NCBI GenBank assembly: GCA_016712035.1
Contig: JADJRT010000001.1
Coordinates: forward strand, 62,001-126,000
Reading direction: 5' to 3'
Length of the DNA stretch: 64,000 nucleotides
From: Flammeovirgaceae bacterium
GTDB taxonomy: Bacteria > Bacteroidota > Bacteroidia > Cytophagales > Cyclobacteriaceae
Notes under the pieces: model-generated
What the model saw: the letters and a program-made list of their open reading frames with translations, nothing else
Database searches by the model: none
What the model was told of the DNA's origin: nothing
Made by a program: the position numbers and the translations under genes
Shown: positions 1 to 8,711 of the stretch, in pieces
Position numbering within the stretch: the first letter of the stretch is position 1
Layout of the letters: every line of letters begins with the position of its first letter

Positions 1-2277
1 GTTTGGGGTCAATCACATCTATGCACAAAATGAACACGACCTTTTTTTTGCGCAAGGCTATAGTGCCGCCAAAGACAGGCTCTTTCAGTTTGAAATGTGG
101 CGCAGGCAAGCAAGCGGAACTGTTTCTGAAATTTTGGGTGAACGCGAATTAAAGCGCGACATCGGGGTTCGTTTATTTAAGTACCGAGGCGATATAAACA
201 AAGAACTCAATCACTATCATCCACAAGGGGTTGCCATTATCAATGCGTTTACAGAAGGCATCAATGCCTACGTTGCCGAAACAGAAAAAGATTCTACACT
301 CCTACCCTTAGAATTTCAATTACTTGGTATAACAGCAGGTAGATGGACTCCTGAGTTAGTGGTGTCCCGCCATCAAGGGTTACTTGGCAATCTATCCAGC
401 GAACTTGTTATTGGCCGGGCGGTAGCACAAGTAGGTGCCGAAGAAGTAAAAAAGATTCGGGTATTCGAACCCGGTGACCCAATCATTACTCTTGATCCTG
501 CCATTGATCCTGCAGGACTTGCTGAACCGATCACCGAACTGTATGACGCGTTTCGAAAACCCATTGCTTTTCAACCGGAAGACATACTTGTCTACTCAAC
601 TACAGATCAACAAAAGTTTAAGCGATCCGTGCACGAGGATGACCTCGCCTATGAAGAAATGACTTCGCGCGAACAAACTTCCATCGGTAGCAATAATTGG
701 ATAGTGACTGGAGCAAAACTGAAAGTGGATTTCCTATTTTGGCGAACGATCCACATCGCGCTTTAGCAATTCCTTCATTGCGGTACATGGTCCATCTCAA
801 TGCTCCGGGCTGGAATGTAGTGGGTGGTGGTGAACCTACTATTCCGGGTGTATCGATTGGGCACAATGACTTTGGCGCATGGGGACTTACCATATTTGGC
901 ATTGATGGCGAAGATATTATGGTGTATGATTTAAATCCAAAAAATCTAAACCAATATAAATACAACAATGGCTGGGAGGACTTGAAAATTATTCGCGACA
1001 CCATTCATGTCAAAGGATCTGCCGATGTGTTTATTGAACATAAGTACACGCGGCATGGTCCGGTTACTTACGTAGATTCAAAAAGAAATAAAGCGTATGC
1101 AATTCAATGTGCTTGGCTACAGCCTGGTGGAGCACCGTATATGGCTAGTCTTCGAATGAATGGTGCCACCACGTGGGAAGAGTTTCGTGAAGCTTGTTCC
1201 TTCAGTCACCTACCCGGAGAAAATATGATTTGGGCCGACAAAAAAGGAAACATCGGTTGGCAAGTAGTGGGCATTGCACCGATACGAAAAAATTGGAGTG
1301 GCCTTGTCCCCGTTCCCGGGGATGGCAGGTATGAATGGGATGGTTTTCTTCCTATCAAATCTTTGCCCAATACTTTTAATCCTGAAAAAGGATATTGGGT
1401 TACTGCTAATGAGAATTTAGTTGCGGCTGATTATCCCCATCGAAATGCAGTGGGCTGGGAATGGTCGGATAGTAGTCGTGCGAACCGGATTAGCGAAGTG
1501 ATTGTGGCCAAGGAAAAGCATACACAAGAAGAGATGAGACGATTACAAGCTGATTATTTATCATTGCCCGCCCGCGCATTGGTTCCGTACTTGAAAGGAA
1601 TAAATACGAAGACAGAAGAAACAGAAAAAATAAAATCGATGCTTTTAGGCTGGGATTTTATTATGGATAAAAATTCTGTTGAAGCTGCGGTGTATGCCGC
1701 CTGGGAAAAAGTGATTTTGGATCGCACGCATAAAATCTTTGTTCCGGAAAAAGCACAAGCCGTTCTTAAATCTGTTTCTACAAAACGCGCCATTCAATGG
1801 ATCGAAACCAATGATCCAAAACTTAAAGGCCGCGATTTATTTTTGCTGAGTTGCCTCGAAGAAGCGACAGCACAGTTACACAAAAAATTAGGTGACGATT
1901 TAAGTAAGTGGCAATACGGACAAACTGCTTATCATCATGTAGTGATTAAGCACCCCTTGAATAATGCCGTAAATGATTCTATCCGAAAGATTTTAGAAAC
2001 AGGTTCGATACCACGCGGAGGTTCGGGTTCGACACCGGGTGTTACCAGCAACAGCGATAATCAAAGTCATGGTGCTACTTTTAAAATGGTGGCCGATGTT
2101 TCGGATTGGGATAAAACTTTATTTATCAATTCGCCAGGCCAAAGTGGAAATCCGGCAAGCCCCTTTTATAAAAATCTCTTTGAGCTTTGGGCAAGCGATC
2201 AACACTTTCCGGTTTACTTCAGCAAAGAAAAAGTAGAGCAATCTGCGAAGGAAAAAATAATATTAAAGCCTGATTGA
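1..2277 (+). CDS. Penicillin acylase family N-terminal nucleophile hydrolase (5' partial, one frameshift)
   Basis: Secreted or periplasmic amidase of the penicillin G acylase / acyl-homoserine-lactone acylase family, which cleaves amide bonds after autoproteolysis into two chains. The reading frame is open from base 2, so the start lies outside the window; the first visible residues (GVNHIYAQNE, then FAQGYSAAKDRLFQFEMWRR) are the conserved alpha-chain beginning. The expected nucleophile Ser at the start of the beta chain is the S of GSNNW, codon 689-691. The frame then breaks in the A run at 715-718; adding one A gives the family sequence AKTESGFPILANDPHR in the frame that runs to 2277. Later conserved pieces include HGPV near 1050 and GGSGSTPGV near 2025. 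Family assignment is firm. The natural substrate cannot be told. The frameshift is probably a sequencing error. Confidence 0.9.
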
Positions 2278-2402
2278 TCTTTATTTAAAATACGATCGAT
2301 TCTCGAGCATCAGACCTTCGAGAATTTGTTCAGCTGATGAATGATTTCTCTGATATAGATTAGACTAGCTTTTCCCAATCTAGAAAAAATCACTTCATAA
2401 AA

Positions 2403-2434
2403 TTTGCGAAACCGAATAGTTGCACATATATTTG
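2403..2434 (+). promoter_or_regulatory. Bacteroidota-type promoter of the ArsR operon
   Basis: A TTTG box at 2403-2406 is followed, 20 bases on, by TATATTTG at 2427-2434. This matches the Bacteroidota primary sigma consensus TTTG / TAnnTTTG exactly. The predicted transcription start falls a few bases downstream, about 30 bases before the ArsR start codon at 2470. The -7 element is embedded in the operator-like palindromes, as expected for a repressor-controlled promoter. Confidence 0.65.
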
Positions 2435-2449
2435 CAACCGATTGGTTGC
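2419..2449. promoter_or_regulatory. Palindromic operator, probably for the ArsR-family repressor
   Basis: GCAACC-GATT-GGTTGC at 2434-2449 is a perfect 6-4-6 inverted repeat. A further half-site GTTGCA at 2419-2424 pairs with TGCAAC at 2433-2438. The three half-sites cover the -7 box and the expected transcription start. The position just upstream of an ArsR gene suggests autoregulation; binding is inferred, not shown. Confidence 0.6.
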
Positions 2450-2469
2450 GTAAATAAAAAATAGGACAA

Positions 2470-2789
2470 ATGAGAAGAGACATTTTTCAGGCAATAGCCG
2501 ATCCGAAAAGACGGGCCATTATCGCCTTAATTGCGTTGCAAGCAATGACACCAAACGCCATTGCCGACAACTTCAATACTTCCGACAATCTATTTCTAAA
2601 CACCTTCGCATACTCACAGAATGCGAACTGGTAAAACAAGAGCAACAAGGCAGGGAAATTTATTACTCACTTGAAATTCAAAAAATGAAAGAGATTGACA
2701 AATGGATTGAACAATTTAGAAAAATTTGGGAAGCCCGATTTAATCAACTTGACAAGGTATTATCAACCATTAAAAAACAGAAAAAATGA
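2470..2789 (+). CDS. ArsR-family winged-helix transcriptional regulator (one frameshift)
   Basis: Small DNA-binding repressor of the non-metal-sensing ArsR group that usually controls SRPBCC-domain genes. It begins MRRDIFQAIADPKRRAII, the family's typical N-terminus. The recognition helix would be NTSRQSISKHLRIL and the wing VKQEQQGREIYYSL. The frame breaks at about 2582 (CC, one C missing); restoring it gives a protein of about 106 residues ending in a TGA at 2787-2789. This stop overlaps the ATG of the next gene (ATGA), so the two are probably translationally coupled. No metal-binding CxC motif is visible. The operator upstream implies self-regulation. Confidence 0.85.
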
Positions 2790-3316
2790 TGAACGAAGAG
2801 AAATCCCGCAAGGCGGGGAAAGACGATTTGCTATTTGAATTTATCGTTGACAAATCAACAAAAACCGTCTTTATTAAAAGAGAATTTGGTGCTGAACTTA
2901 ATTTGGTTTGGGATGCATTTACTAAACAAGAAATCCTCGATCAATGGTGGGCACCAAAGCCTTGGATATCCAAAACAAAAGTTATGAATTTTGAAGTTGG
3001 AGGGAAAAGATTTTATGCAATGGTAAGCCCCGAAGGACAAGCGCATTGGGCAATTCAAAAATATACTTCCATTACTCCAAAAACTAATTTCAAACTGTTG
3101 AATGCTTTTGCAGATAAAGATGAAAACCCTGAATTACCCGGTTCGGATTGGGATCTGAATTTTACAGAACAAAATGGCATAACAAAAGTTAGCATTGCCA
3201 TTTACAATGAATCTCTTGAACGCCTGGAGAAGCAGATTGAAATGGGCTTTCAAGGAGGATTTACTATGACATTGAATTACTTGGAAGATCTGTTGACAAC
3301 TTTATCGCAAAAATGA
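2786..3316 (+). CDS. SRPBCC / AHSA1-like domain protein
   Basis: A 176-residue protein of the Bet v 1-like (SRPBCC, activator of Hsp90 ATPase homologue 1-like) fold, a small-ligand-binding helix-grip domain. Diagnostic segments are REFGAELNLVWDAFTK near residues 32-47, LDQWWAPKPW, and the C-terminal helix GFQGGFTMTLNYLEDLL. Its start overlaps the ArsR stop, and a VOC/PhnB-like gene follows; the trio is a common Bacteroidota operon of unknown substrate. Oddity: just after the start codon the reading frame passes through a GC-rich near-palindrome (2804-2819) that encodes the low-complexity residues SRKAGKDD, so a short repeat may have been inserted into the N-terminus. Confidence 0.85.
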   Translation: MMNEEKSRKAGKDDLLFEFIVDKSTKTVFIKREFGAELNLVWDAFTKQEILDQWWAPKPWISKTKVMNFEVGGKRFYAMVSPEGQAHWAIQKYTSITPKTNFKLLNAFADKDENPELPGSDWDLNFTEQNGITKVSIAIYNESLERLEKQIEMGFQGGFTMTLNYLEDLLTTLSQK

Positions 3317-3354
3317 TCCCAATACCTCCCTGCCGGCAGGCAGTGCTATCGGGA
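3317..3354. repeat. GC-rich palindromic element
   Basis: CCTGCCGGCAGG at 3329-3340 is a perfect 12-base palindrome in otherwise AT-rich DNA between the SRPBCC and VOC genes. It is bracketed by TCCC (3317-3320) and GGGA (3351-3354). It looks like a dispersed REP-like element rather than a terminator, since no T run follows. Confidence 0.45.
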
Positions 3355-3410
3355 AAGTTTGTCAAAACAAATAATAGCGCAAACAATTTAACAATCCAAA
3401 ATATAAAATT

Positions 3411-3857
3411 ATGGCACGTATCAATCCTCACATCAACTTCAACGGAAATGCCGAAGAAGCATTTACATTTTACAAATCAGTATTTGGCGGAGAGTTTGCA
3501 AAGATTATTCGTTTCAAAGACCTTGCAAGTCCTGAATTCAGGATTGCGGAAAAGGAAGAAAATAAAATTATGCATATTTCTTTGCCTATCGGTACATGTA
3601 ATATGCTGATGGCAAATGATGTTCCGGAAATTTTGGGGAAAACAAACGAAAATGAGAACAGAAGTAAGATTTCAATAAGTGCGGAAAGTAAAGAAGAAGC
3701 AGAAAGATTATTTAATGGGCTTTCAGCAGAAGGACAAATAGAAGGGCCTATTGGTGACAGTCCCTGGGGTTCATATTTTGGCTGTTTTAGAGATAAATAC
3801 GGTATTGAATGGATGGTGGATTTTGATCCTAAGCATAACGGACAAGCAGAAAAATAA
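3411..3857 (+). CDS. VOC-family protein, PhnB/glyoxalase-like
   Basis: A 148-residue vicinal-oxygen-chelate fold protein of the PhnB-like group, often misnamed 3-demethylubiquinone methyltransferase. It starts MARINPHINFNGNAEEAF, with the typical FYKSVFGGEF following, and ends with GSYFGCFRDKYGIEWMVDF, where the second half-barrel supplies the conserved W and the GIEW motif. It lies 94 bases after the SRPBCC gene in the same direction, so it is probably part of the ArsR-controlled operon. Enzymatic activity is not predictable from the sequence. Confidence 0.85.
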   Translation: MARINPHINFNGNAEEAFTFYKSVFGGEFAKIIRFKDLASPEFRIAEKEENKIMHISLPIGTCNMLMANDVPEILGKTNENENRSKISISAESKEEAERLFNGLSAEGQIEGPIGDSPWGSYFGCFRDKYGIEWMVDFDPKHNGQAEK

Positions 3858-3967
3858 AAGCAACGAACGGCTAACATAACTTGGCAGGGGGAGTCGGAAG
3901 AAATGAATTACGTGCCCTAACTTTATGATGAAAAGCACGACACTTCAAACTTTAAATAAACTCACGC

Positions 3968-4561
3968 TTAATTAAACCAACTCGGGAAGCTCCAAACCAT
4001 CCAACCATATACCACAAATCGCAAAACGCGCGAAATACAAATCAACAGAAAATATTTAAACCGCATGTTCACTGAGCCGGCCAGCATACACGTAGCTGAA
4101 AACGGGATTGGCGTTACCGCACCAACAAAAACCAGATAGCCCCCAAATTTTTTTAGGTTCTTTTCATACTGCTTCAAATACTTTTCGCGAATGCGATTTT
4201 GATAAAAAGGAGTTTTAGAAAAATTCTTTCCAATAAAATATCCCAGTACTCCGGCTCCATACGAAATGGTTGTTAAAATGGAAAGGTTAATAATAAATCC
4301 TGAGACCTCAATCTTATCGAGTATCCAGATCATCATGAAAAGTTCAGGGGGTATAAGCCCAAACACAATTTCGGAAAGTGTATATATGCCGTAAAGAATA
4401 CCCGGGTTGGCCCGAATATCTCCAATGTGTGACTGGAAATTATCCTGGATATATTCTTCCAGAAAATAGAAAGCAATAACAATAACGAAAAAGAAAGCAA
4501 GTCCCTTTAACAGGTTACGAATCAAAAATCCTGAATGGGATTCCTCCTCCTCTACTTGCAT
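3968..4561 (-). CDS. VTT-domain (DedA/YqaA-like) membrane protein
   Basis: A 197-residue integral membrane protein of the VTT (SNARE-associated, DedA-related) superfamily, whose members are proposed lipid or proton-dependent transporters or scramblases. A hydrophobic segment lies at about residues 18-36. A re-entrant part follows around SEIVFGLIPPELFM, then a glycine-rich helix ISYGAGVLGYFIGKNF, and the family signature FGGYLVFVGAVTPIPFSATCMLAGSVNM near residues 140-168. It starts two bases after the end of the upstream GNAT-like gene and so is the last gene of the kinase / GNAT-like / VTT run. Confidence 0.8.
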   Translation of the reverse strand: MQVEEEESHSGFLIRNLLKGLAFFFVIVIAFYFLEEYIQDNFQSHIGDIRANPGILYGIYTLSEIVFGLIPPELFMMIWILDKIEVSGFIINLSILTTISYGAGVLGYFIGKNFSKTPFYQNRIREKYLKQYEKNLKKFGGYLVFVGAVTPIPFSATCMLAGSVNMRFKYFLLICISRVLRFVVYGWMVWSFPSWFN

Positions 4562-4563
4562 AA

Positions 4564-5733
4564 TTAGTTAATAATAGGCATTCGTTTGAATGGCTTGGTC
4601 TCGTCAAACAATTTACGATATGTTGCGTGTCGCTTTACGACAGGTGCATTAATTTGTTCCACCACCCGAATCATTTTTGGATTAAAATCTCCAATCCAGT
4701 TCATTTCATAATCGATGTAAGCAACCCCGCCACCCTGGGCATACTTTCTGAAGTTTTCGATAATGGCGCCATCCACACCTTTCCCTTGATGTTCCGGAAC
4801 CAAACCAAACAGGATACCAAAGGCCTTCGTATTCGTTTTTAAAAGTGTATGCCACACAAACTTTAACTTGCCAAGCCAATTCATTTTTCCGTTAACATAC
4901 TTAAAAATCTGATTCACTTCAGGCAAGGAAAGAAAAAAAGCTATGGGTTCGCCTTTGTAGTATCCAAACCAAAGAAGTTTTTCATCCATAATGGGCTTCA
5001 TTTGCTTCACTAAATGCCGGGCCTGGCTTTCGGTTAATTCCGGTATTTCTCCACGCTTTGCCCAGGCTTGATTATAAACTGTCCTTATTTTCTGTGGTAG
5101 AGTCCCCCAGTCTTTCTTCTTTATATATCCAAAGGAATAATCGGGGTCCTTTTCAACAATAGCAGCTTTATCATAGAGTCGTTGATCAAGGGGCCCTTGG
5201 ATGGGTCGGCCAAACGTCAATTGATAAAAGTAAACCTGAAATCCATAGTCTTCAAAAAACTTTTGATAGTAAGGAAAATTATAATTGCACTGGTAGTTGG
5301 GTTCACGATCAAATCCTTCTAATAACAAGCCCCACCACCGATCGCGGTTTCCAAAATTGATAGGCCCGTCCATTGCCTCCATACCATGCGCCATTAACCA
5401 TTGTTTGGCTTGGTCAAATAACATTCTGGCTGCATGTTCATCCTCCATGCATTCAAAAAAACCAATTCCACCGGTTGGCTGATCGTTTCCTTTGCTTACT
5501 GTTTTTTGATTTATAAATGCGGCTACACGACCTATGGTTTCACCGGCCTCACTAATCAATATCCATCGGATACACTCGCCATGTTGAAAGGTCCTATTCG
5601 TCTCTTGGTTAAACACGCCCTCTACATCAGCATCTAGCGGGCGAATCCAATTTTTGGTTTTGCTGTATAACCGAACCGGAAATAACAAAAACTCCTTTTT
5701 ATCCTCAGTAGTAACTACTTCTTTAACCCGCAT
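4564..5733 (-). CDS. GNAT-like (YghO-type) hypothetical protein
   Basis: A protein of about 389 residues related to large GNAT-fold proteins of unknown function, resembling E. coli YghO in length and organisation. An acetyltransferase-like core can be seen around WILISEAGETIGRVAAFIN (near residue 65) and again in the C-terminal half around FGILFGLVPEHQGKGVDGAII, which has an acetyl-CoA-binding Q-G-x-G pattern. An aromatic-rich segment (NFGNRDRWWGLLLEGF) is conserved in the family. The start MRVKEVV at 5731-5733 is preferred over an in-frame ATG 18 bases upstream. Either start overlaps the end of the histidine kinase gene, so the two are co-transcribed. Substrate unknown. Confidence 0.65.
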   Translation of the reverse strand: MRVKEVVTTEDKKEFLLFPVRLYSKTKNWIRPLDADVEGVFNQETNRTFQHGECIRWILISEAGETIGRVAAFINQKTVSKGNDQPTGGIGFFECMEDEHAARMLFDQAKQWLMAHGMEAMDGPINFGNRDRWWGLLLEGFDREPNYQCNYNFPYYQKFFEDYGFQVYFYQLTFGRPIQGPLDQRLYDKAAIVEKDPDYSFGYIKKKDWGTLPQKIRTVYNQAWAKRGEIPELTESQARHLVKQMKPIMDEKLLWFGYYKGEPIAFFLSLPEVNQIFKYVNGKMNWLGKLKFVWHTLLKTNTKAFGILFGLVPEHQGKGVDGAIIENFRKYAQGGGVAYIDYEMNWIGDFNPKMIRVVEQINAPVVKRHATYRKLFDETKPFKRMPIIN

Positions 5734-7223
5734 GCACCGAGGAATTAACATGTTTATTCGGAAGGACTATTTCAAAGGTAGTCCCTTCTTCCAGTTTGCT
5801 GCTAACATTCAATTGCCCATCCAGTTTTTCGACAGCATTTTTTACAATATAAAGTCCCAGACCGGAACCTTCCGATTGCTCGCTGGCCCGATAGAACATC
5901 TCAAATATTTTACTCAGGCTTTCTTCACCAATACCAATGCCATTATCGGTAAATACAATACTAGCTTGTTCTGCGGTAATCTCAATCGTGATTGAAACCT
6001 GACAATGTTCACCCTCTATCTTCCTGTACTTGATCGCGTTTGAAATCAGATTTCTGAAAATCTCTCCGATGCGCCATGGATCACTTGAAAATTCAGATCC
6101 TTGAATAGAAATTTCTCGTTCAAATTTATCGGCACCACGCATGTAGCTTAAATCCTTAAAGGTTTTATCAATGATGGATTGAAAATCGATAGCTCCTGTT
6201 TTTACATCTAGTTTCAGATTCTTGGAATGGCTGAGTACATCACTAATGAAGTGGTCGAGTTGCCCCACCTTTTCACCAATAATCTTTAGATAGGCTGCCG
6301 GGTCGTCATTATTCCCCGGCATTTGGGCGAGGTTAACCAAGCCCAATACGGATGATAACGGAGCGCGCAAATCATGTGAAACTTTATACACAAAGTTGTC
6401 CAGTTCAGAGTTTCTAATTTTGAGCTCCTCTTCAATATTTTTCTGATTGGAAATATCAACATACACGCCAAATATTCCAATAGCCTGATTTTCCAAGTGA
6501 ACCGGCACACCATAGATAATAACCGGTATCTGTTCATCATCTCTGCGCAAGCGTATTGTTTCAATGCGTACAATTTGTTCTGAAGAAATCAAGGAATTTA
6601 GATCATTTCCCTCAGCCTCTAACTCTTGTGGTACTATAAATTGGTTTAGGCTCTTGCCTCGAAGTTCCGTAATGGTGTAACCAAATAACAACTCAAATCC
6701 ATGGTTTACTCGCTCCACATTGCCAGCACCGTCAAGCATTACAATGGCAAGAGGCGAACTATTAAAAAGTTCAGAAAAAAGTGTTTCGGTTTTAAGATTA
6801 CGGATATCCGCCTCGCGGCTTCTTTGTTCAAGCTCTTTGCGTTCGCGGATGTTATTGATTATGCCACTCCACGCTATCCTACCGTCCGATAATTTAACAG
6901 GTTCACAGGAGGCCTCTATCCATTTAACCTCAGCATGTACATTGAAAATTCGGCCTTCCCATTTAAAAGGCGCAACCTCTTTAATTGCCTTCCCAACCAA
7001 AACCTCAAACTGATCCCAATCTTCCCGATGAATAAATTCTTTCATGGGATACGATCCACTCAAAAGCATATCCCCAGGTACACCCAATATTTTTCGCATG
7101 ACGAACTGAAGTAGGTAAATCTCTCGACCCATCCGGGTTAACCGTAAATTCAAAGACAACCACCGGTAGGTTATCAATAATTTGTTGCATACTAAGAGTC
7201 TGAAATCTCTTGGGAATACTCAT
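5723..7223 (-). CDS. PAS-domain sensor histidine kinase (one frameshift)
   Basis: A soluble sensor kinase of about 500 residues with no membrane segment. Order: N-terminal PAS (from MQQIIDNLPVVVFEF) with its PAC segment ending near NIRERKEL; a second PAS (ELFNSSPLAIVMLDGAGNVE to about QKNIEEE); the HisKA dimerisation helix with phosphoacceptor His in VSHDLRAPLSSVLG; and an HATPase_c domain with N box NLISNAIKY, G1 DNGIGIG and G2 GSGLGLYIVK. The frame breaks at the GGG run 7128-7130 (plus-strand CCC); deleting one base joins NPDG to REIYLLQF. No response regulator is adjacent, so it is an orphan kinase that heads an operon with the GNAT-like and VTT genes. Confidence 0.88.
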
Positions 7224-7273
7224 TTAGTTCTAAGCAAAAAGACAAGTTAAATAGATTTTGGAAATAAGCTGGG

Positions 7274-7281
7274 CAAACGTA
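7274..7281 (-). promoter_or_regulatory. Putative -7 element upstream of the histidine kinase
   Basis: On the minus strand this reads TACGTTTG, an exact match to TAnnTTTG, about 50 bases upstream of the kinase start codon. No clear TTG box lies at the usual 19-21 base distance, so the call rests on one element only. Confidence 0.4.
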
Positions 7282-7318
7282 AGAGAAGCGTAAGTTTCCT
7301 TTATTAATGGTATAATGT

Positions 7319-8035
7319 CTATGGAAGACGTGTGTGCTCAATTGTGGCCAGGTTCCAATCAATCACTAACCCTTTACCTATCTTAGCCGCTACTGCTTTG
7401 CCATAAAGTAACTCTACCAAATACAAGGCCGGATCGTAGGATTTTGCACCTCCGGCCGAAGTAATCATACTCCGGTCGTGGACAAAGCTTACATCTTTAA
7501 GTACCGTTAAGGTTGGAAACGTGGTTTTAAATTTTTCGATATCGCCAGGAAATGTTGTGCATTGATGCGTTTCCAACAAACCTGCTTTGGCCAAAATAAA
7601 TGCACCATCACACAACGACATGACATAAAGCGCCTTCTGGCCGGTTAGTTGAACAAAATCGATAAGTTTTGTATTCTCTAAATCTGACGTCATGCTATGC
7701 TCAGCACTTGGAAAAATTAAAATATCGATTGGAGGAATAGTGTCTGAGTCGAATGAATAATCGGGTAAAAAACGAAGTCCTTCAAAAGAGGTAATGGTAT
7801 CCCTTTCAAGCGCTACGGTGAAAACTTTTATCCCATGTTCTGTATGAAAAACGGTGTGATGCAACACATCGAGTGGCGCCATTAGTTCTGAATTATAAAC
7901 ACCATCTACAATAAGAAAGGCAGCATTTAAAACACGATCGGGTAAAACAGGCGGCCCCATTTCAGAATTAGGATTTGATGGGTTGCATGAAATTACCCAT
8001 GTCAACAAAATGCCTGAGAATCCCCACTTTATCAT
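7319..8035 (-). CDS. DJ-1/PfpI-like lipoprotein (AraC-type sensor domain without HTH)
   Basis: A 238-residue protein with a short signal peptide and lipobox VISC (lipidated Cys17), so it is probably anchored in the envelope. The mature part is a class I glutamine-amidotransferase-like / DJ-1 domain of the kind found at the N-terminus of GlxA-type AraC regulators: LNAAFLIVDGVYNSELMAPLDVL at the start, then a nucleophile-elbow-like SLCDGAFILAKAGLL with Cys near residue 142, then TSAGGAKSYDPALYLVE. No DNA-binding domain is present. Export of such a domain suggests a chaperone, hydrolase or ligand-sensing role outside the cytoplasm, but the function is not known. Confidence 0.75.
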   Translation of the reverse strand: MIKWGFSGILLTWVISCNPSNPNSEMGPPVLPDRVLNAAFLIVDGVYNSELMAPLDVLHHTVFHTEHGIKVFTVALERDTITSFEGLRFLPDYSFDSDTIPPIDILIFPSAEHSMTSDLENTKLIDFVQLTGQKALYVMSLCDGAFILAKAGLLETHQCTTFPGDIEKFKTTFPTLTVLKDVSFVHDRSMITSAGGAKSYDPALYLVELLYGKAVAAKIGKGLVIDWNLATIEHTRLP

Positions 8036-8090
8036 AGTACTTTGGTTGTTAGCAATATAGTAGGTGTCTCACTATTTTACCCCTTCTAAT

Positions 8091-8711
8091 TCAAAACTTA
8101 AAAACTATTGTTTGAATAAAGTCATAACTAAAATTTTTTTTATCAATCAAGGTTCCTCCTGCCTCGGTTAATTTTATGCGCCAACTTGGTAGTCTTCTAT
8201 TTCTAAGGCCGGTGGTCACATGGAAAAAATAATACATTAGCCAGAGCATTATCTTGTGCCAACGAGAGATACTGACAAAGTCCGTTGCAAGCCAATAGGC
8301 CTCCGGCAGCAATCTTCCTCTGATTTGAGGTATTAGCGTATCAAGTTTATCATTATCAAAAAGATCGAGATAGAAATTTGTAACTACACAATCGTAATCC
8401 GATTGCGGGATGTTCTTCTCCGTTCCTACAATAAATTGAATGTTATTATTCGGTAACACCTTTCTCCTTGCCTGAACAATCATGCGTGGCGAAATGTCTA
8501 CATAGTCAATTTCTAATTTAGGATTAATCTCAAAAAGACTAGGAAGAATCCAGCCAGTGCCGCCACCTAAAACCAGTAATTTGGTTTTGTCGCGCAGGTG
8601 ATTTAAAAAGTGTAGTTGCGATTGTTTGATGCCTTTCCCAATAATCAACCTGGCAAGTGAATCATAAAATGGCGCCAACCTGTCAAAGCCCCGGGCTACT
8701 CGCACACTCAT
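8091..8711 (-). CDS. Class I SAM-dependent methyltransferase
   Basis: A 206-residue Rossmann-fold methyltransferase. Motif I is LLVLGGGTGWILPSL near residues 45-60, the acidic residue at the end of beta2 is in IDYVDISPRMI, and motif III lies around YDCVVTNFYLDLF. A hydrophobic stretch (HKIMLWLMYYFFHVTTG) suggests membrane association or a lipid-like substrate. Its ATG overlaps the restored stop codon of the upstream UbiA-type prenyltransferase gene (ATGA), implying coupled translation and a shared pathway, for example methylation of a prenylated product. The substrate is unknown and no quinone-pathway genes are adjacent. Confidence 0.78.
   Translation of the reverse strand: MSVRVARGFDRLAPFYDSLARLIIGKGIKQSQLHFLNHLRDKTKLLVLGGGTGWILPSLFEINPKLEIDYVDISPRMIVQARRKVLPNNNIQFIVGTEKNIPQSDYDCVVTNFYLDLFDNDKLDTLIPQIRGRLLPEAYWLATDFVSISRWHKIMLWLMYYFFHVTTGLRNRRLPSWRIKLTEAGGTLIDKKNFSYDFIQTIVFKF

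Noticed and set aside
618..1004. An opposite-strand reading frame of 128 codons over the acylase gene
   Set aside because: It is fully overlapped by the conserved acylase sequence and its translation shows no family features.
3858..3967. An integron attC-like site in AACGGCTAACATAAC ... GCCCTAAC
   Set aside because: The core words resemble attC ends, but there is no inverted pairing of proper length and no integrase or cassette array nearby.
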